From Denitratisoma sp. DHT3 (GTDB taxonomy: Bacteria > Pseudomonadota > Gammaproteobacteria > Burkholderiales > Rhodocyclaceae): a stretch of 64,000 nt of DNA. Below, one piece after another: positions 47,113 through 56,242 of the stretch. The notes below the pieces were generated by a model. That model saw only the letters and a program-made list of their open reading frames with translations. It was not told the origin of the DNA and made no database searches. The stretch is from NCBI RefSeq assembly GCF_007833355.1, contig NZ_CP020914.1, positions 1,908,047-1,972,046 of the forward strand, written 5' to 3'. A program made the position numbers and the translations under genes. Numbering within the stretch: the first letter of the stretch is position 1; each line of letters opens with the position of its first letter.

Positions 47113-47853
47113 TCAGGAGAGGTAGCCCTGCAGACGGCTTTCGATCAGGCGGGGGTTGTCGCCATTGGCGATGCCGACCAGGCCATCCACGTACATTTCC
47201 CGATAGCTGACCAGGCGCGCGATATTCACCATGAGCTTCTTCGAAATCGGCAGAAAGATCAGGTTGGCCACGCCCACGCCGTAAATCGTCGCCACGAAGG
47301 CCACGGCGATGCCAGCTCCCAGCTTGGAGGGGTCGGAAAGATTCTCCATGACGTGGATCAATCCCATGACCGCGCCGAGAATGCCGATGGTGGGCGAATA
47401 ACCGCCGGCCGATTCCCAGACTTTCGCCGCCGTTTTCATTTCTTTTTCATAGGCGTCTATTTCCACCTCCAGGACTTCGCGCAGCCGCTCCGGCTCCGCG
47501 CCGTCGACCAGCAGTTGCAGACCCTTGGCAGTAAACGGGTCCTGCAGAGTGGCGATCTGGCCTTCCAGGGACAGCAATCCTTCCTTGCGGGCGACGTTCC
47601 CCCAGCGGATGACATCCTCGATCAACTGGCGCGGCGACACCACGGGAGGAAAAAATACCCAGCGTCCCATTTTCACGCCCGTGACGAAAATATGGACCGG
47701 ACTTTGCAACAACACGGCCCCCAGGGTACCGCCGAGCACAATCACGAAGGCGGTCGGCTGCAGCAGGGAGCCCACGTGCCCGCCCTCGAGAACCTGGCCA
47801 CCGACGATGGCGCCCACTCCGACAAGCAAACCGATGATGCTGATGGTATCCAT
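47113..47853 (-). CDS. motC: Flagellar stator protein MotC (MotA family)
   Basis: Ion-channel half of the MotCD stator. The 246 residues have four hydrophobic segments (5-25, 30-50, about 150-170, about 180-202), the MotA signature GTLGAVLLQSP, and the conserved TM3 segment (SAGGYSPTIGILGAVMGLIH). Encoded after fliA on the same strand with 27 nt between, as in Pseudomonas-type clusters. Confidence 0.94.
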   Translation of the reverse strand: MDTISIIGLLVGVGAIVGGQVLEGGHVGSLLQPTAFVIVLGGTLGAVLLQSPVHIFVTGVKMGRWVFFPPVVSPRQLIEDVIRWGNVARKEGLLSLEGQIATLQDPFTAKGLQLLVDGAEPERLREVLEVEIDAYEKEMKTAAKVWESAGGYSPTIGILGAVMGLIHVMENLSDPSKLGAGIAVAFVATIYGVGVANLIFLPISKKLMVNIARLVSYREMYVDGLVGIANGDNPRLIESRLQGYLS

Positions 47854-47880
47854 GACCTCCCCTACTCCCGATCCGATGTC

Positions 47881-48648
47881 TCAGGCAGTCACGCCTTTGG
47901 GCCTGCGCCCGCGCTTTGCCTTGGTCACCGGCGTGCGTTCGCCCCCCACTACGGCGGCCCGCAGTCGAGCCACGGCCTGAGTGTGTATCTGGCAGACACG
48001 GGATTCTGAAACGCCCATCACCTCGCCGATCTCCCGCAGATTGAGATCCTGTTCGTAATACAGGGCCATCATCAGTTGTTCCCGCTCCGGCAAGGCGCCA
48101 ATCGCACGGACCAGAGCGGACCGCATGTCGGCGTCCTCGAGCATCTGCAAGGGGTCGCCGCCGTCGCCGATGGCATTGCGTTCCAGATAGCCCTCTCCGG
48201 AATCGCCGTTCATGTCCTCCAGATAGAGCAGCTGGTGGCCGCGCGCTTCCAACAGGAGCGTTTGGTAATCCTCCAGGGACAGGCCGAGGGCGCCGGCCAG
48301 TTCCCCCTCCAAGGGCTGGCGCCCATATTGGTGTTCAAGTTGATGGATCATCGCCTCCACCCGGCGCATCTCGCGCCGGACGCCCCTGGGCAGCCAGTCG
48401 TTTTCGCGCAGGCCGTCGAGCATCGCACCGCGTATCCGCTGGACGGCGTAGGTTTCGAACTGGGCGCCCTGGCCATCCTCGAAGCGGGAAAGCGCGTCCA
48501 GCAGCCCCAGCATTCCGTTCTGGACCAGGTCCTCAACCTGGACACTGGCCGGCAGCTTCGCCATCAGGTGATAGGCGAGGCGCTTTACCAATGGAGCATA
48601 TTGGCGAACGAGCTGTTCTCGTTCGAGGGCACCTTGGGCGGTGTACAT
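47881..48648 (-). CDS. fliA: RNA polymerase sigma28 factor FliA
   Basis: Sigma factor for late flagellar genes, controlled by FlgM. The 255 residues include region 2 (LVRQYAPLVKRLAYHLMAKL, VEDLVQNGMLGLLDALSRFE), region 3, and region 4 (PEREQLMMALYYEQDLNLRE, VSESRVCQIHTQAVARL). The ATG at 48648 fits homology. A basic C-terminal tail (TKAKRGRRPKG) is longer than usual. It follows flhG by 33 nt. Confidence 0.96.
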   Translation of the reverse strand: MYTAQGALEREQLVRQYAPLVKRLAYHLMAKLPASVQVEDLVQNGMLGLLDALSRFEDGQGAQFETYAVQRIRGAMLDGLRENDWLPRGVRREMRRVEAMIHQLEHQYGRQPLEGELAGALGLSLEDYQTLLLEARGHQLLYLEDMNGDSGEGYLERNAIGDGGDPLQMLEDADMRSALVRAIGALPEREQLMMALYYEQDLNLREIGEVMGVSESRVCQIHTQAVARLRAAVVGGERTPVTKAKRGRRPKGVTA

Positions 48649-48681
48649 CGATGAACATGGATGAGCCGTTGTAGCGGCCAA

Positions 48682-49488
48682 CTATATCATCGAATTCTGG
48701 ATTGCCGCGGCACGCCTCGTGGCCGGCAAATGGGCCGGTGGCGTCGGCTCTGGCGACGGGGGGAGGCGGGCATTCAGGGCATGGGCGAAATGCTCCCGGC
48801 CATGACCGAGATAACCCAGGGTGATACCCAGATGGGCTTGTGCCACCTGCTGGATGTTGGCGAATACCGCCCGCGCGTCACTTTCGTTCCGGGCCCCTGT
48901 GACGGCCAGGTGGAGTCCATTGCCGCCCCGCTCCACGGCGATCCGCTTGATCAGGGCGTAAGAGCCGGTAATGGACGCGGCATCCACCGTGCTGACCACC
49001 ACGATGTGACGGGCATTCAGCGCCAATGGCGACAGCGAAGCGCCACGTCGGCTTTTGGCGCAGCCGATCAGCACATAGGCCGCATCGCGCTTTGCCTCGT
49101 CGAGAAACGCCGCATAACGTTCGCGCAGGCCATGCTCGCCACGAGCCATGGCATGGGCCGCCCGCCGTGCCGAGACGGCGCGCAGCAGGGGCGCCACATC
49201 GACGACTGCTTGGCCGAACGCGCATTCGCCGACCAGCGCATGGAACAAATCGCAGCGGGGTTCGACGCCCAGCCGGGCGAGCGGGCCATCGGCATCGCCG
49301 TTTTCGTCGACCACCGCCACGCCCTGCCCCATGCTGGCGAGCGTCATCGCCGTCCGCGCCAGCAGGGCGCCACGGCCCTGCGTCCCGGCGGCCGAGGCGA
49401 AGGCGATCACCTGCGCGCTGCGGCTGCCGAACAGACGCCGCAAGCCGGCCGCCTGATCGGTCCGTCCTCCCGGTGCCCAGTCAAGCAA
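48682..49488 (-). CDS. flhG: FlhG-like regulator of flagellar number, P-loop degenerate
   Basis: Homolog of the MinD/ParA-type FlhG, which activates FlhF and sets flagellar number. The proposed TTG start (49488) overlaps flhF by 8 nt and includes the FlhF-activating motif DQAAGLRRL (residues 11-19), which fixes the start region. The 268 residues contain AFASAAGTQGRGALLARTAM where a KGGxGKT P-loop is expected, so the Walker A lysines are absent; the VVDENGDADG strand is kept. The C-terminus has no evident MinD-type amphipathic helix. ATP binding is therefore doubtful. Confidence 0.8.
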   Translation of the reverse strand: MLDWAPGGRTDQAAGLRRLFGSRSAQVIAFASAAGTQGRGALLARTAMTLASMGQGVAVVDENGDADGPLARLGVEPRCDLFHALVGECAFGQAVVDVAPLLRAVSARRAAHAMARGEHGLRERYAAFLDEAKRDAAYVLIGCAKSRRGASLSPLALNARHIVVVSTVDAASITGSYALIKRIAVERGGNGLHLAVTGARNESDARAVFANIQQVAQAHLGITLGYLGHGREHFAHALNARLPPSPEPTPPAHLPATRRAAAIQNSMI

Positions 49489-50956
49489 AGCGGCGCTCCG
49501 CGGACAAGCCGCCGCCAGCCTGGCGATTGAGCACCATGCCCACCTCATTCTCCTGCAAGCGGTGGGGAGATTCCGTCGGCGGCAGCTTGAATGCCCGATG
49601 CAGGAGATAGCTGCGATTCGGCAAGTGCATGTCCTCGGGGACCCGCTGTCCGTTGGCGACATAGGCCAGCAACAAGCCATGGCGAACCAGCGCATCGATG
49701 GCGGGCGCCAGGGAGGCGGTCTCGTCCACTTTGGTCAGCAGGCAGCCGGCCAGGTCCTCGCCGGCGTAGGCCCGGATCACGTCGTCCAGCGTGTCGCCGC
49801 GGCAGGTGGCGTTGAGCAGCAGCAGGCGATTCACTTCGCCGGCCCGCATCAACATGGCGGCCTGGTCGGCGACCATGCGGTCCCGCTGGCTCATGCCCAC
49901 CGTATCGATCAGGATCATGTGCTTGTCGCGCAAATCGGACAGGGTGTGGCGCAGGTCGTCGCCATCGCGCACGATGTGCACGGGGACTCCGAGAATGCGG
50001 CCGTAGATGCGCAATTGCTCATGCGCGCCGATCCGATAGCCGTCGGTCGTCAAGAGGGCGACGCGGTCGGCCCCGTAGCGGACCACGCAGCGCGCGGCGA
50101 GCTTGGCCGTGGAGGTGGTCTTGCCGACGCCGGTGGGGCCCACCAGCGCGTAGACGCCGCCCTTGTCGATCAGGTCGCCTTCGTTGCCCAGGGTGCGCAG
50201 GCGCCGATTCAGTCCCGCCATCAGGCGCTTGCGCCCTTCGTCGATATTGACGTCCGCGGGCAGGTCCTGGGTCAGGCGACGCGCCAGCTGCCCCGAGAAA
50301 CCGGCCTCCAGCATTTCCGACAGCAACAAGGCCCTCACCGGCGCGCTCTTCGACAGCTCGCCCCAGGCAAAGCCCGCCAATTGCTGCTCCAGCATTCCCT
50401 TGATGACCCGCATCTCCTGCATCAGCATGCTGACCTTCGGGTCCGTCCCCTCGGTTTCCGGGCGCGCCTCGCGTTGCGCCGGCCGCGTCTGCGCGGCGCG
50501 GGGCGACGGGGAAGACGGCGCGGTGGTGGCGCCGGCGCTGGTCAGTGCCGCCACCACCTGCTCTTCGCTCGGCACGGTCTCCGCCTTCGAGTCCCGCGGC
50601 GGCAGGGGCCGCAACCGCGAACGCGCGGGCTCCTCCGGCGCCTGCCAGGCCCGGAAGGCCGGCTGCTTGCGCACCTGGGCAGAAAGACTCACGGTGTAAT
50701 CGTCGTCTTCCGCCGCTGCCGGCATGGCGGCAGTCGTGCCGGCATATTCGACCGGACCGCCGTTGCCGACCGCGCGTACCGACGTTTCGGAGGCCTGACG
50801 CGACAGAGCCTCCAGGCTGTCGGAGGACATCGCGGTGATTTCGACGCCGCCCTCCACCGCCTTGTTGGAAACGACAATCGCATCCGGCCCCAGTTCGTCT
50901 TTGACCCTGCGCAGGCATTCCCTGGCAGTTTCGGCATAGAAGCGTTTTACCGTCAT
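49481..50956 (-). CDS. flhF: Flagellar SRP-like GTPase FlhF
   Basis: SRP-family GTPase that places the flagellum (usually at a pole). The 491 residues comprise a basic/linker B domain (KRFYAETARECLRRVKDELG, DAIVVSNKAVEGGVEI), an N domain and the G domain with GPTGVGKTTSTAKLA (G1), LLTTDGYRIGAHEQL, ILIDTVGMSQRD (G3) and LTKVDE (G4). It overlaps flhA by 4 nt (ATGA) and flhG by 8 nt. Confidence 0.96.
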   Translation of the reverse strand: MTVKRFYAETARECLRRVKDELGPDAIVVSNKAVEGGVEITAMSSDSLEALSRQASETSVRAVGNGGPVEYAGTTAAMPAAAEDDDYTVSLSAQVRKQPAFRAWQAPEEPARSRLRPLPPRDSKAETVPSEEQVVAALTSAGATTAPSSPSPRAAQTRPAQREARPETEGTDPKVSMLMQEMRVIKGMLEQQLAGFAWGELSKSAPVRALLLSEMLEAGFSGQLARRLTQDLPADVNIDEGRKRLMAGLNRRLRTLGNEGDLIDKGGVYALVGPTGVGKTTSTAKLAARCVVRYGADRVALLTTDGYRIGAHEQLRIYGRILGVPVHIVRDGDDLRHTLSDLRDKHMILIDTVGMSQRDRMVADQAAMLMRAGEVNRLLLLNATCRGDTLDDVIRAYAGEDLAGCLLTKVDETASLAPAIDALVRHGLLLAYVANGQRVPEDMHLPNRSYLLHRAFKLPPTESPHRLQENEVGMVLNRQAGGGLSAERRFA

Positions 50957-53052
50957 TTGTTGGCTCCAATGATCGCCGTCACCTTGATCGTGCGTGAATC
51001 GGGCACTTCAGCGTTGGCAATGACTTTAAGTTGAGGGACGGCGCGCCGCAGGAATCGGGACAGCAGCCAGCGCAACTGCCCCGGCACGAGCAGTACCGGC
51101 GGCAGACCCAGATCCTCCTGGCGCTGCGCAGCGGTGGCCGTTTCCCGCAGCAGCGTGTCGGCCAGCCCCGGCTCCAGGGCGCCTTCGCCACCGCTCAGCA
51201 GTGCCTGCGCCAGGACGCGCTCCAGGCCCGGCTCGATCGCCATCACCTGCATTTCGCCGTTGCCGGGGAAGAGTTGCTGAACGATGGCCCGCCCCAGGGC
51301 GATGCGCACCTGGCTGGTGAGTTCCAGAGGATCCTGGCTGCGGGGCGCATACTCCGCCAGGGTCTCGATGATGGTCCGCATGTCGCGGATGTTGACGGCC
51401 TCTTCCAGGAGGTTCTGCAACACCCGCTGCACCGTGGAGAGCGACAGCTGTTTCGGCACCAGGTCCTCGATCAGCTTCGGCGCGTCGGTCGCGATGTGGT
51501 CCAGCAAGGACTGCGCTTCCTGCCGGCCCAGCAATTCGGCGGCGTGGGACAGGATGACGTGATTCAGGTGGGTCGCCACCACCGTCGAGGCATCCACCAC
51601 GGTATAGCCGAGCGCGTGGGCCTGGTCGCGGAGATTGGCCTCGACCCAGATCGCCGGCAGATCGAAGGCCGGGTCGCGGGTCTGCATACCGGGCAGAGGA
51701 CCGCCCACTCGCCCCGGGTTGATGGCCAGATACATGCCGGGGTACGCCTCGCCGATGCCGATCTCGACCCCCTTCAAGGCGATGCGATAGGCATTCGGTT
51801 TCAACTCCAGATTGTCGCGAATGTGCACCGGCGCGGCCAGAAAGCCCACTTCCTGGGCAAATTTCTTGCGCAGGCCGCGGATGCGCTTGAGAAGGTCGCC
51901 TTCCTGTCCCTGATCCACCAACGGAATCAGCCGATAGCCGACTTCCAGCCCCAGTACATCGACCGGCGCCACGTCGTTCCAGCTCGCCTCCAGGTTGTCC
52001 GACTCCCCGCCCGACGCCGCCGGGGCCGAGGCCTCCTGAGCCTCAGCCGCGGGACTGGCCTGTTGCTTGAGCTTCCAGTAGGCAAGGCCGCCGATGAGGG
52101 TGGCCATCAACAGGAACACCAGATGCGGCATCCCCGGAATCAGCCCCATGATGCCGAGGATGGAGGCCGTCAGGATCAGCGCCGACGGATTGCCGAAAAT
52201 CTGGCCGATGAATTGCTGGCCGATGTCCACCCCGTCGTCGCCCACCCGGGTCACGACCAGGCCGGCGGCGGTGGAAATGATCAGCGCCGGAATCTGGGCG
52301 ACCAGGCCGTCGCCGATGGTCAGCAGGGTATACACCTTCGCGGCGTCCGCCGCCGCCATGTCGTGCTGCAACACGCCGACGATCAGGCCGCCGACGATAT
52401 TGATGATCAGGATCAGAATCCCGGCGACGGCGTCGCCCCGCACGAACTTGGACGCACCGTCCATGGAGCCGTAGAAGTCGGCCTCCTGCGCGACGGTCGA
52501 ACGGCGCTTGCGCGCCTCGTCCTCGCCGATCAGGCCGGCATTGAGGTCGGCGTCGATCGCCATCTGCTTGCCGGGCATCGCATCCAGGGTAAAGCGCGCC
52601 GAAACCTCGGCGATGCGGCCGGCGCCCTTGGTGATCACCACGAAGTTGATCACGGTCAGGATCACGAACACCACGATGCCGACCGTGTAGTTGCCGCCGA
52701 CCAGGAAGTGGCCGAAGGCCTCGATCACCTTGCCGGCCGCGTCCGGTCCCGCATGGCCGTGGATCAGCACGACCCGTGTCGAGGCGACGTTGAGCGACAG
52801 GCGCAGCAGCGTGGTGACGAGGAGAACGGTGGGGAAGACAGAAAAGTCGAGGGGCTTGATGGTGTACATGGCGACCAGCAGCACCATCACCGCCATCGCG
52901 ATGTTGAAGGTAAACAGCAGATCCAGCGCGAAAGGCGGCAGGGGCAGCACCATCATCGCGAGAATCATGATGATCAGCATCGGCGCGGCAAGGGCGCGCA
53001 AGTTGCCCTTGCCGAACAACTGATTCATCGTCATGGCCAGGGCGTCACTCAC
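50953..53052 (-). CDS. flhA: Flagellar export gate protein FlhA
   Basis: Nonameric export-gate component and docking platform for substrate-chaperone complexes. The 699 residues have eight transmembrane segments in the first about 330 residues, the FHIPEP-type motif region (AEVSARFTLDAMPGKQMAID), and a C-terminal cytosolic ring domain (QHDMAAADAAK then LPAIWVEANLRDQAHALGYT). It starts with GTG at 53052, overlapping the flhB stop in GTGA; an in-frame ATG 7 codons on is an alternative. Confidence 0.97.
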   Translation of the reverse strand: MSDALAMTMNQLFGKGNLRALAAPMLIIMILAMMVLPLPPFALDLLFTFNIAMAVMVLLVAMYTIKPLDFSVFPTVLLVTTLLRLSLNVASTRVVLIHGHAGPDAAGKVIEAFGHFLVGGNYTVGIVVFVILTVINFVVITKGAGRIAEVSARFTLDAMPGKQMAIDADLNAGLIGEDEARKRRSTVAQEADFYGSMDGASKFVRGDAVAGILILIINIVGGLIVGVLQHDMAAADAAKVYTLLTIGDGLVAQIPALIISTAAGLVVTRVGDDGVDIGQQFIGQIFGNPSALILTASILGIMGLIPGMPHLVFLLMATLIGGLAYWKLKQQASPAAEAQEASAPAASGGESDNLEASWNDVAPVDVLGLEVGYRLIPLVDQGQEGDLLKRIRGLRKKFAQEVGFLAAPVHIRDNLELKPNAYRIALKGVEIGIGEAYPGMYLAINPGRVGGPLPGMQTRDPAFDLPAIWVEANLRDQAHALGYTVVDASTVVATHLNHVILSHAAELLGRQEAQSLLDHIATDAPKLIEDLVPKQLSLSTVQRVLQNLLEEAVNIRDMRTIIETLAEYAPRSQDPLELTSQVRIALGRAIVQQLFPGNGEMQVMAIEPGLERVLAQALLSGGEGALEPGLADTLLRETATAAQRQEDLGLPPVLLVPGQLRWLLSRFLRRAVPQLKVIANAEVPDSRTIKVTAIIGANK

Positions 53053-54200
53053 GTCTCAGGCACTCCCGGGTCCATCCCTTCCGGCACCGCAAGGGCGGCC
53101 GGTGGCGCGGGCGGCAGCAGCGTCGCGCCGCCGTCGGCGATGAACTGATTGAGTTGATAGACGTAGGCCATCACCTCGGCCACCGCGGTATACAGGGCCT
53201 GCGGAATCTGCTCCCCGATTTCGGCGTGCTTGTAGAGCGCGCGCGCCAGGGGCGGAGCCTCCAGCATCGGAACGCTGTGTTCCTCCGCCAGTTCGCGGAT
53301 GCGCTGGGCCACGTGATTGATGCCCTTGGCGACGATCTGGGGTGCGTCCATGGTTGCCGTGTCGTACTTCAACGCGACCGCGAAATGGGTCGGGTTGGTG
53401 ACCACCACATCGGCCGTGGGCACCTCGGACATCATGCGGCCGCGCGCCATCTCCCGCTGCTGGGAGCGGATGCGCGCCTTGAGGTGGGGATCGCCTTCCA
53501 TCTCCTTCATTTCCTGCCGCAGCTCCTCGCGAGTCATGCGCAGCCGGGAATAGTATTGCCAGAGCTGGAATGGCACATCCAGCAGGACGATCACCGCCAT
53601 GCCGGTGAGCAGCGCCAGCGCAGCGGAAAAAACCAGGCGGAAGTAGCCGTTGATGCCCACCTCGACGGTGCCGCCCACCAGCGAGAACATCGCCTCGCCG
53701 TCATGCCAGATCACCCAGAATACCGTCCCGCCGATCAACAGCGCCTTCAGAATCGCCTTGACCAGCTCGCCCAGGCCGTGCATGGAGATGATGCGCTTGG
53801 CCCCCTGAACCGGGTTCAGGCGGGTGAAGTTGAATGTCAGGGCCTTGGTGGAAAAGACCCAGCCGCCGATCAGGAAGGGTGCCGCCAGTGCCGAGGCCAC
53901 CGTCAGGAAACAGATGGGCGCCACGATCAACAAACCCTCCAGCGAGAGGGAGACCGCCCGCAGCCGCATCGCACCGTCGGAAAACACGGCATCGCGGTCG
54001 AAACTCAAGCCATGGCGCAGCAAGGACTCGGCATGATGGGAGAGGAAGCCGGACAATGCCCACAACCCGGCGGTTCCCGACAGCAGGACGAGGAAAGCCG
54101 TGAGCTCCCGCGACTGAGGGACCTGCCCCTCCTCGCGAGCCTGCTCAATGCGTCGACTCGACGCTGGTTCCGTTCGTTCGAGGTCGCTTTCCTCAGCCAT
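53049..54200 (-). CDS. flhB: Flagellar export switch protein FlhB
   Basis: Membrane protein whose autocleavage changes export specificity from hook to filament. The 383 residues have an N-terminal EPASSRRIEQAREEGQVPQS motif, four transmembrane helices, and the cytoplasmic tail with the cleavage motif NPTH (VVTNPTHFAVALKYDTATM). The ATG at 54200 is used because homology begins there; GAG-rich sequence precedes it. The C-terminal part is homologous to the small protein at 6866. First gene of flhBAFG-fliA-motCD. Confidence 0.96.
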   Translation of the reverse strand: MAEESDLERTEPASSRRIEQAREEGQVPQSRELTAFLVLLSGTAGLWALSGFLSHHAESLLRHGLSFDRDAVFSDGAMRLRAVSLSLEGLLIVAPICFLTVASALAAPFLIGGWVFSTKALTFNFTRLNPVQGAKRIISMHGLGELVKAILKALLIGGTVFWVIWHDGEAMFSLVGGTVEVGINGYFRLVFSAALALLTGMAVIVLLDVPFQLWQYYSRLRMTREELRQEMKEMEGDPHLKARIRSQQREMARGRMMSEVPTADVVVTNPTHFAVALKYDTATMDAPQIVAKGINHVAQRIRELAEEHSVPMLEAPPLARALYKHAEIGEQIPQALYTAVAEVMAYVYQLNQFIADGGATLLPPAPPAALAVPEGMDPGVPET

Positions 54201-54210
54201 GCGCGGAGAC

Positions 54211-54241
54211 TCCCATGACGGCAATTATTGCCGTCATGGGA
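54211..54241. promoter_or_regulatory. 31-nt perfect palindrome between cheA and flhB
   Basis: Fifteen-bp arms surround a single central T. The centre (54219-54233) is CGGCAATTATTGCCG, the same core as the other three sites. The outer extension TCCCATGA/TCATGGGA is unique to this copy. It lies 11 nt upstream of the flhB ATG and 58 nt past the cheA stop. There is no T-tract, so it is more likely an operator/enhancer site than an intrinsic terminator. Confidence 0.75.
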
Positions 54242-54298
54242 AATCAGGAATCCGCGAATAGCCGGGCTTAGGAGGGTTATTTCTATCTACGTCGGCGC

Positions 54299-56203
54299 TT
54301 ACGCCGCCACCGCAGCGAGCATCTCGAAGAAAGTGGAACGGGGAACGCCTCGGCCCTCACCCAACTCCTGGATCAGTTCCTTCATATCGAGGATCAGCAC
54401 GATCTGCCCGTTGGACAGGGTGGTGACGCCAGCCACGCCCTTGGGCCGGAAATCCTCCAGGGACTTGATGACCGCGTCCTCCCGTCCCATGAACCCGTCG
54501 ATGGCGAGGATGAAAGTATGTTCGGCGGACTGCATCAGTACGCCGTAACCGGGCACTTCTTCCGCCGCCCATCCCAGCATGTAGGAAAGCGGATAAATCG
54601 GCATCACCTCGCCGCGTACCACCATGGTGGCGCGGCCGCCGACCTCCTGCACCAGATTCACGTCGATGGGCAGGATCTCCCGCACCATCGACAGGGGGAC
54701 GGCGAAGGGCTGCGTACCGAGCTGCACCAGAAGCACGGGCAGGATGGCCAGCGTCAAGGGCAGGGAGATGATGAACGTGGTGCCCTTGCCCTGTTGCGAC
54801 CTGATTTCGATCGAGCCATTGAGCTTCTGGATGTTGGTGCGGACCACATCCATGCCGACGCCGCGCCCCGAAACGTCGGAAGCGACGTCCTTGGTCGAGA
54901 AGCCCGGCAGGAAGACGAGATTGAAGCTCTGCCGCTCGTCCATCGTATTGGCCTCCTCATCGGTGATGAGGCCTCTCTCCAGCGCCTTGGCGCGCAACCG
55001 CTCGGCATTCATGCCGCGACCGTCGTCGGCCACCAGAAGAACGATGTGATCGCCCTCCTGGCGCGCTTCCAGGCGTACTTGCGATTTTCCGGACTTGCCC
55101 AGTGCGAGCCGGTCCTCGGTCGATTCGACGCCATGGTCGACGGCGTTGCGGATCAAATGGATGATCGGATCGGACAGGTCCTCGATCATCGTCTTGTCGA
55201 TCTCCGTCTCTTCGCCGGCCAGCACCAGTTCGACGTCCTTGCCCAGCGAACGGGCCAGGTCCCGGGCAATCCGGGGATACTTCTGGAACAGCCGCCCGAT
55301 CGGCTGCATCCGGGTCTTCATCACCGCATTCTGCAAGTCCGACACCAGGAGGTCGAGCTGGCTCACCGCCTGATCGAGCGCGTGCAGGGTATCGGTATCG
55401 CTCCGGCCGTTGAGGATATCGGAACGCAACGAGGTCAGCCGGTTCTTGGTGAGACCGATTTCTCCCGAAAGATTGAGCACCTGATCCAGGCGCGAGGTAT
55501 CGACCCGGATGGAGTTGTCGCGACTCTTCTCCGTCTCGCGGCGCCCCACGGCGCCGGGATGGCTCGGCTTGTCCACCGCACGACGCCCGATCGCTGCCTG
55601 GATGATCTGCTCCGGCGACTCCCCGCTGACATCGTGATGCAGCGCGGGGACAGAGGAGAGTTGCACGGCCTCGGCAGCCGGCTCCGGCGCCGAGGACGCG
55701 GTGACGGCGCTGAAAAGCTGATTCCAGTCAGGAGCGCCGGCGCTGGCCGAGCCAGTCACCGCCGGAGCCAGTTCCGCAACCGGCGCGGGAGTCGCGCTGC
55801 CGGAATGCAATTGCCCTTCGATGGCGGCCCTGAGATTCGCGATCAACGCCGGGGATGCAGACTGCGGCTGAACGCCGCCATCCAGGGCATGAAACATTTC
55901 CCGCACCGCCCCGGTGGCCTCCAGAATGACATCCATGATCTCGCCAGTGACATCCAACTCGCCATTGCGCAGACGGTCGAACAGATTCTCCGTCAGGTGG
56001 CAGAGGGTCACCAGTTCCGTGGCGTTCAGGAATCCGGCCCCCCCCTTGATCGTGTGGAAGCCCCGAAAGATATCGTTGAGCAAGCACAGATCCTGAGGAT
56101 TCTGCTCCAGATCGACCAGTTTGTTATCCACGCCCGAGAGCAGATCGTTCGCCTCCACCAGGAAATCCTGGAGCAGGTCTTCCATGCCTTGAAAATCACT
56201 CAT
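54299..56203 (-). CDS. cheA: Chemotaxis histidine kinase CheA, first copy
   Basis: Kinase of the receptor array; it phosphorylates CheY and CheV. The 634 residues have an HPt domain with H50 (FRGFHTIKGGAGFLNA), a long low-complexity linker without a clear CheY-binding P2 domain, the dimerisation helices (about 235-300), an HATPase domain (IIHLIRNAVDHGVES, DDGRGMNAERL, GRGVGMDVVRTNI) and a C-terminal CheW-like domain. It is the last gene of the cheV-cheV-cheY-cheZ-cheA run. Confidence 0.95.
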   Translation of the reverse strand: MSDFQGMEDLLQDFLVEANDLLSGVDNKLVDLEQNPQDLCLLNDIFRGFHTIKGGAGFLNATELVTLCHLTENLFDRLRNGELDVTGEIMDVILEATGAVREMFHALDGGVQPQSASPALIANLRAAIEGQLHSGSATPAPVAELAPAVTGSASAGAPDWNQLFSAVTASSAPEPAAEAVQLSSVPALHHDVSGESPEQIIQAAIGRRAVDKPSHPGAVGRRETEKSRDNSIRVDTSRLDQVLNLSGEIGLTKNRLTSLRSDILNGRSDTDTLHALDQAVSQLDLLVSDLQNAVMKTRMQPIGRLFQKYPRIARDLARSLGKDVELVLAGEETEIDKTMIEDLSDPIIHLIRNAVDHGVESTEDRLALGKSGKSQVRLEARQEGDHIVLLVADDGRGMNAERLRAKALERGLITDEEANTMDERQSFNLVFLPGFSTKDVASDVSGRGVGMDVVRTNIQKLNGSIEIRSQQGKGTTFIISLPLTLAILPVLLVQLGTQPFAVPLSMVREILPIDVNLVQEVGGRATMVVRGEVMPIYPLSYMLGWAAEEVPGYGVLMQSAEHTFILAIDGFMGREDAVIKSLEDFRPKGVAGVTTLSNGQIVLILDMKELIQELGEGRGVPRSTFFEMLAAVAA

Positions 56204-56242
56204 CGCTTATCCTCTCTGTGCCCACAGTCCCGAAGCGATCGC

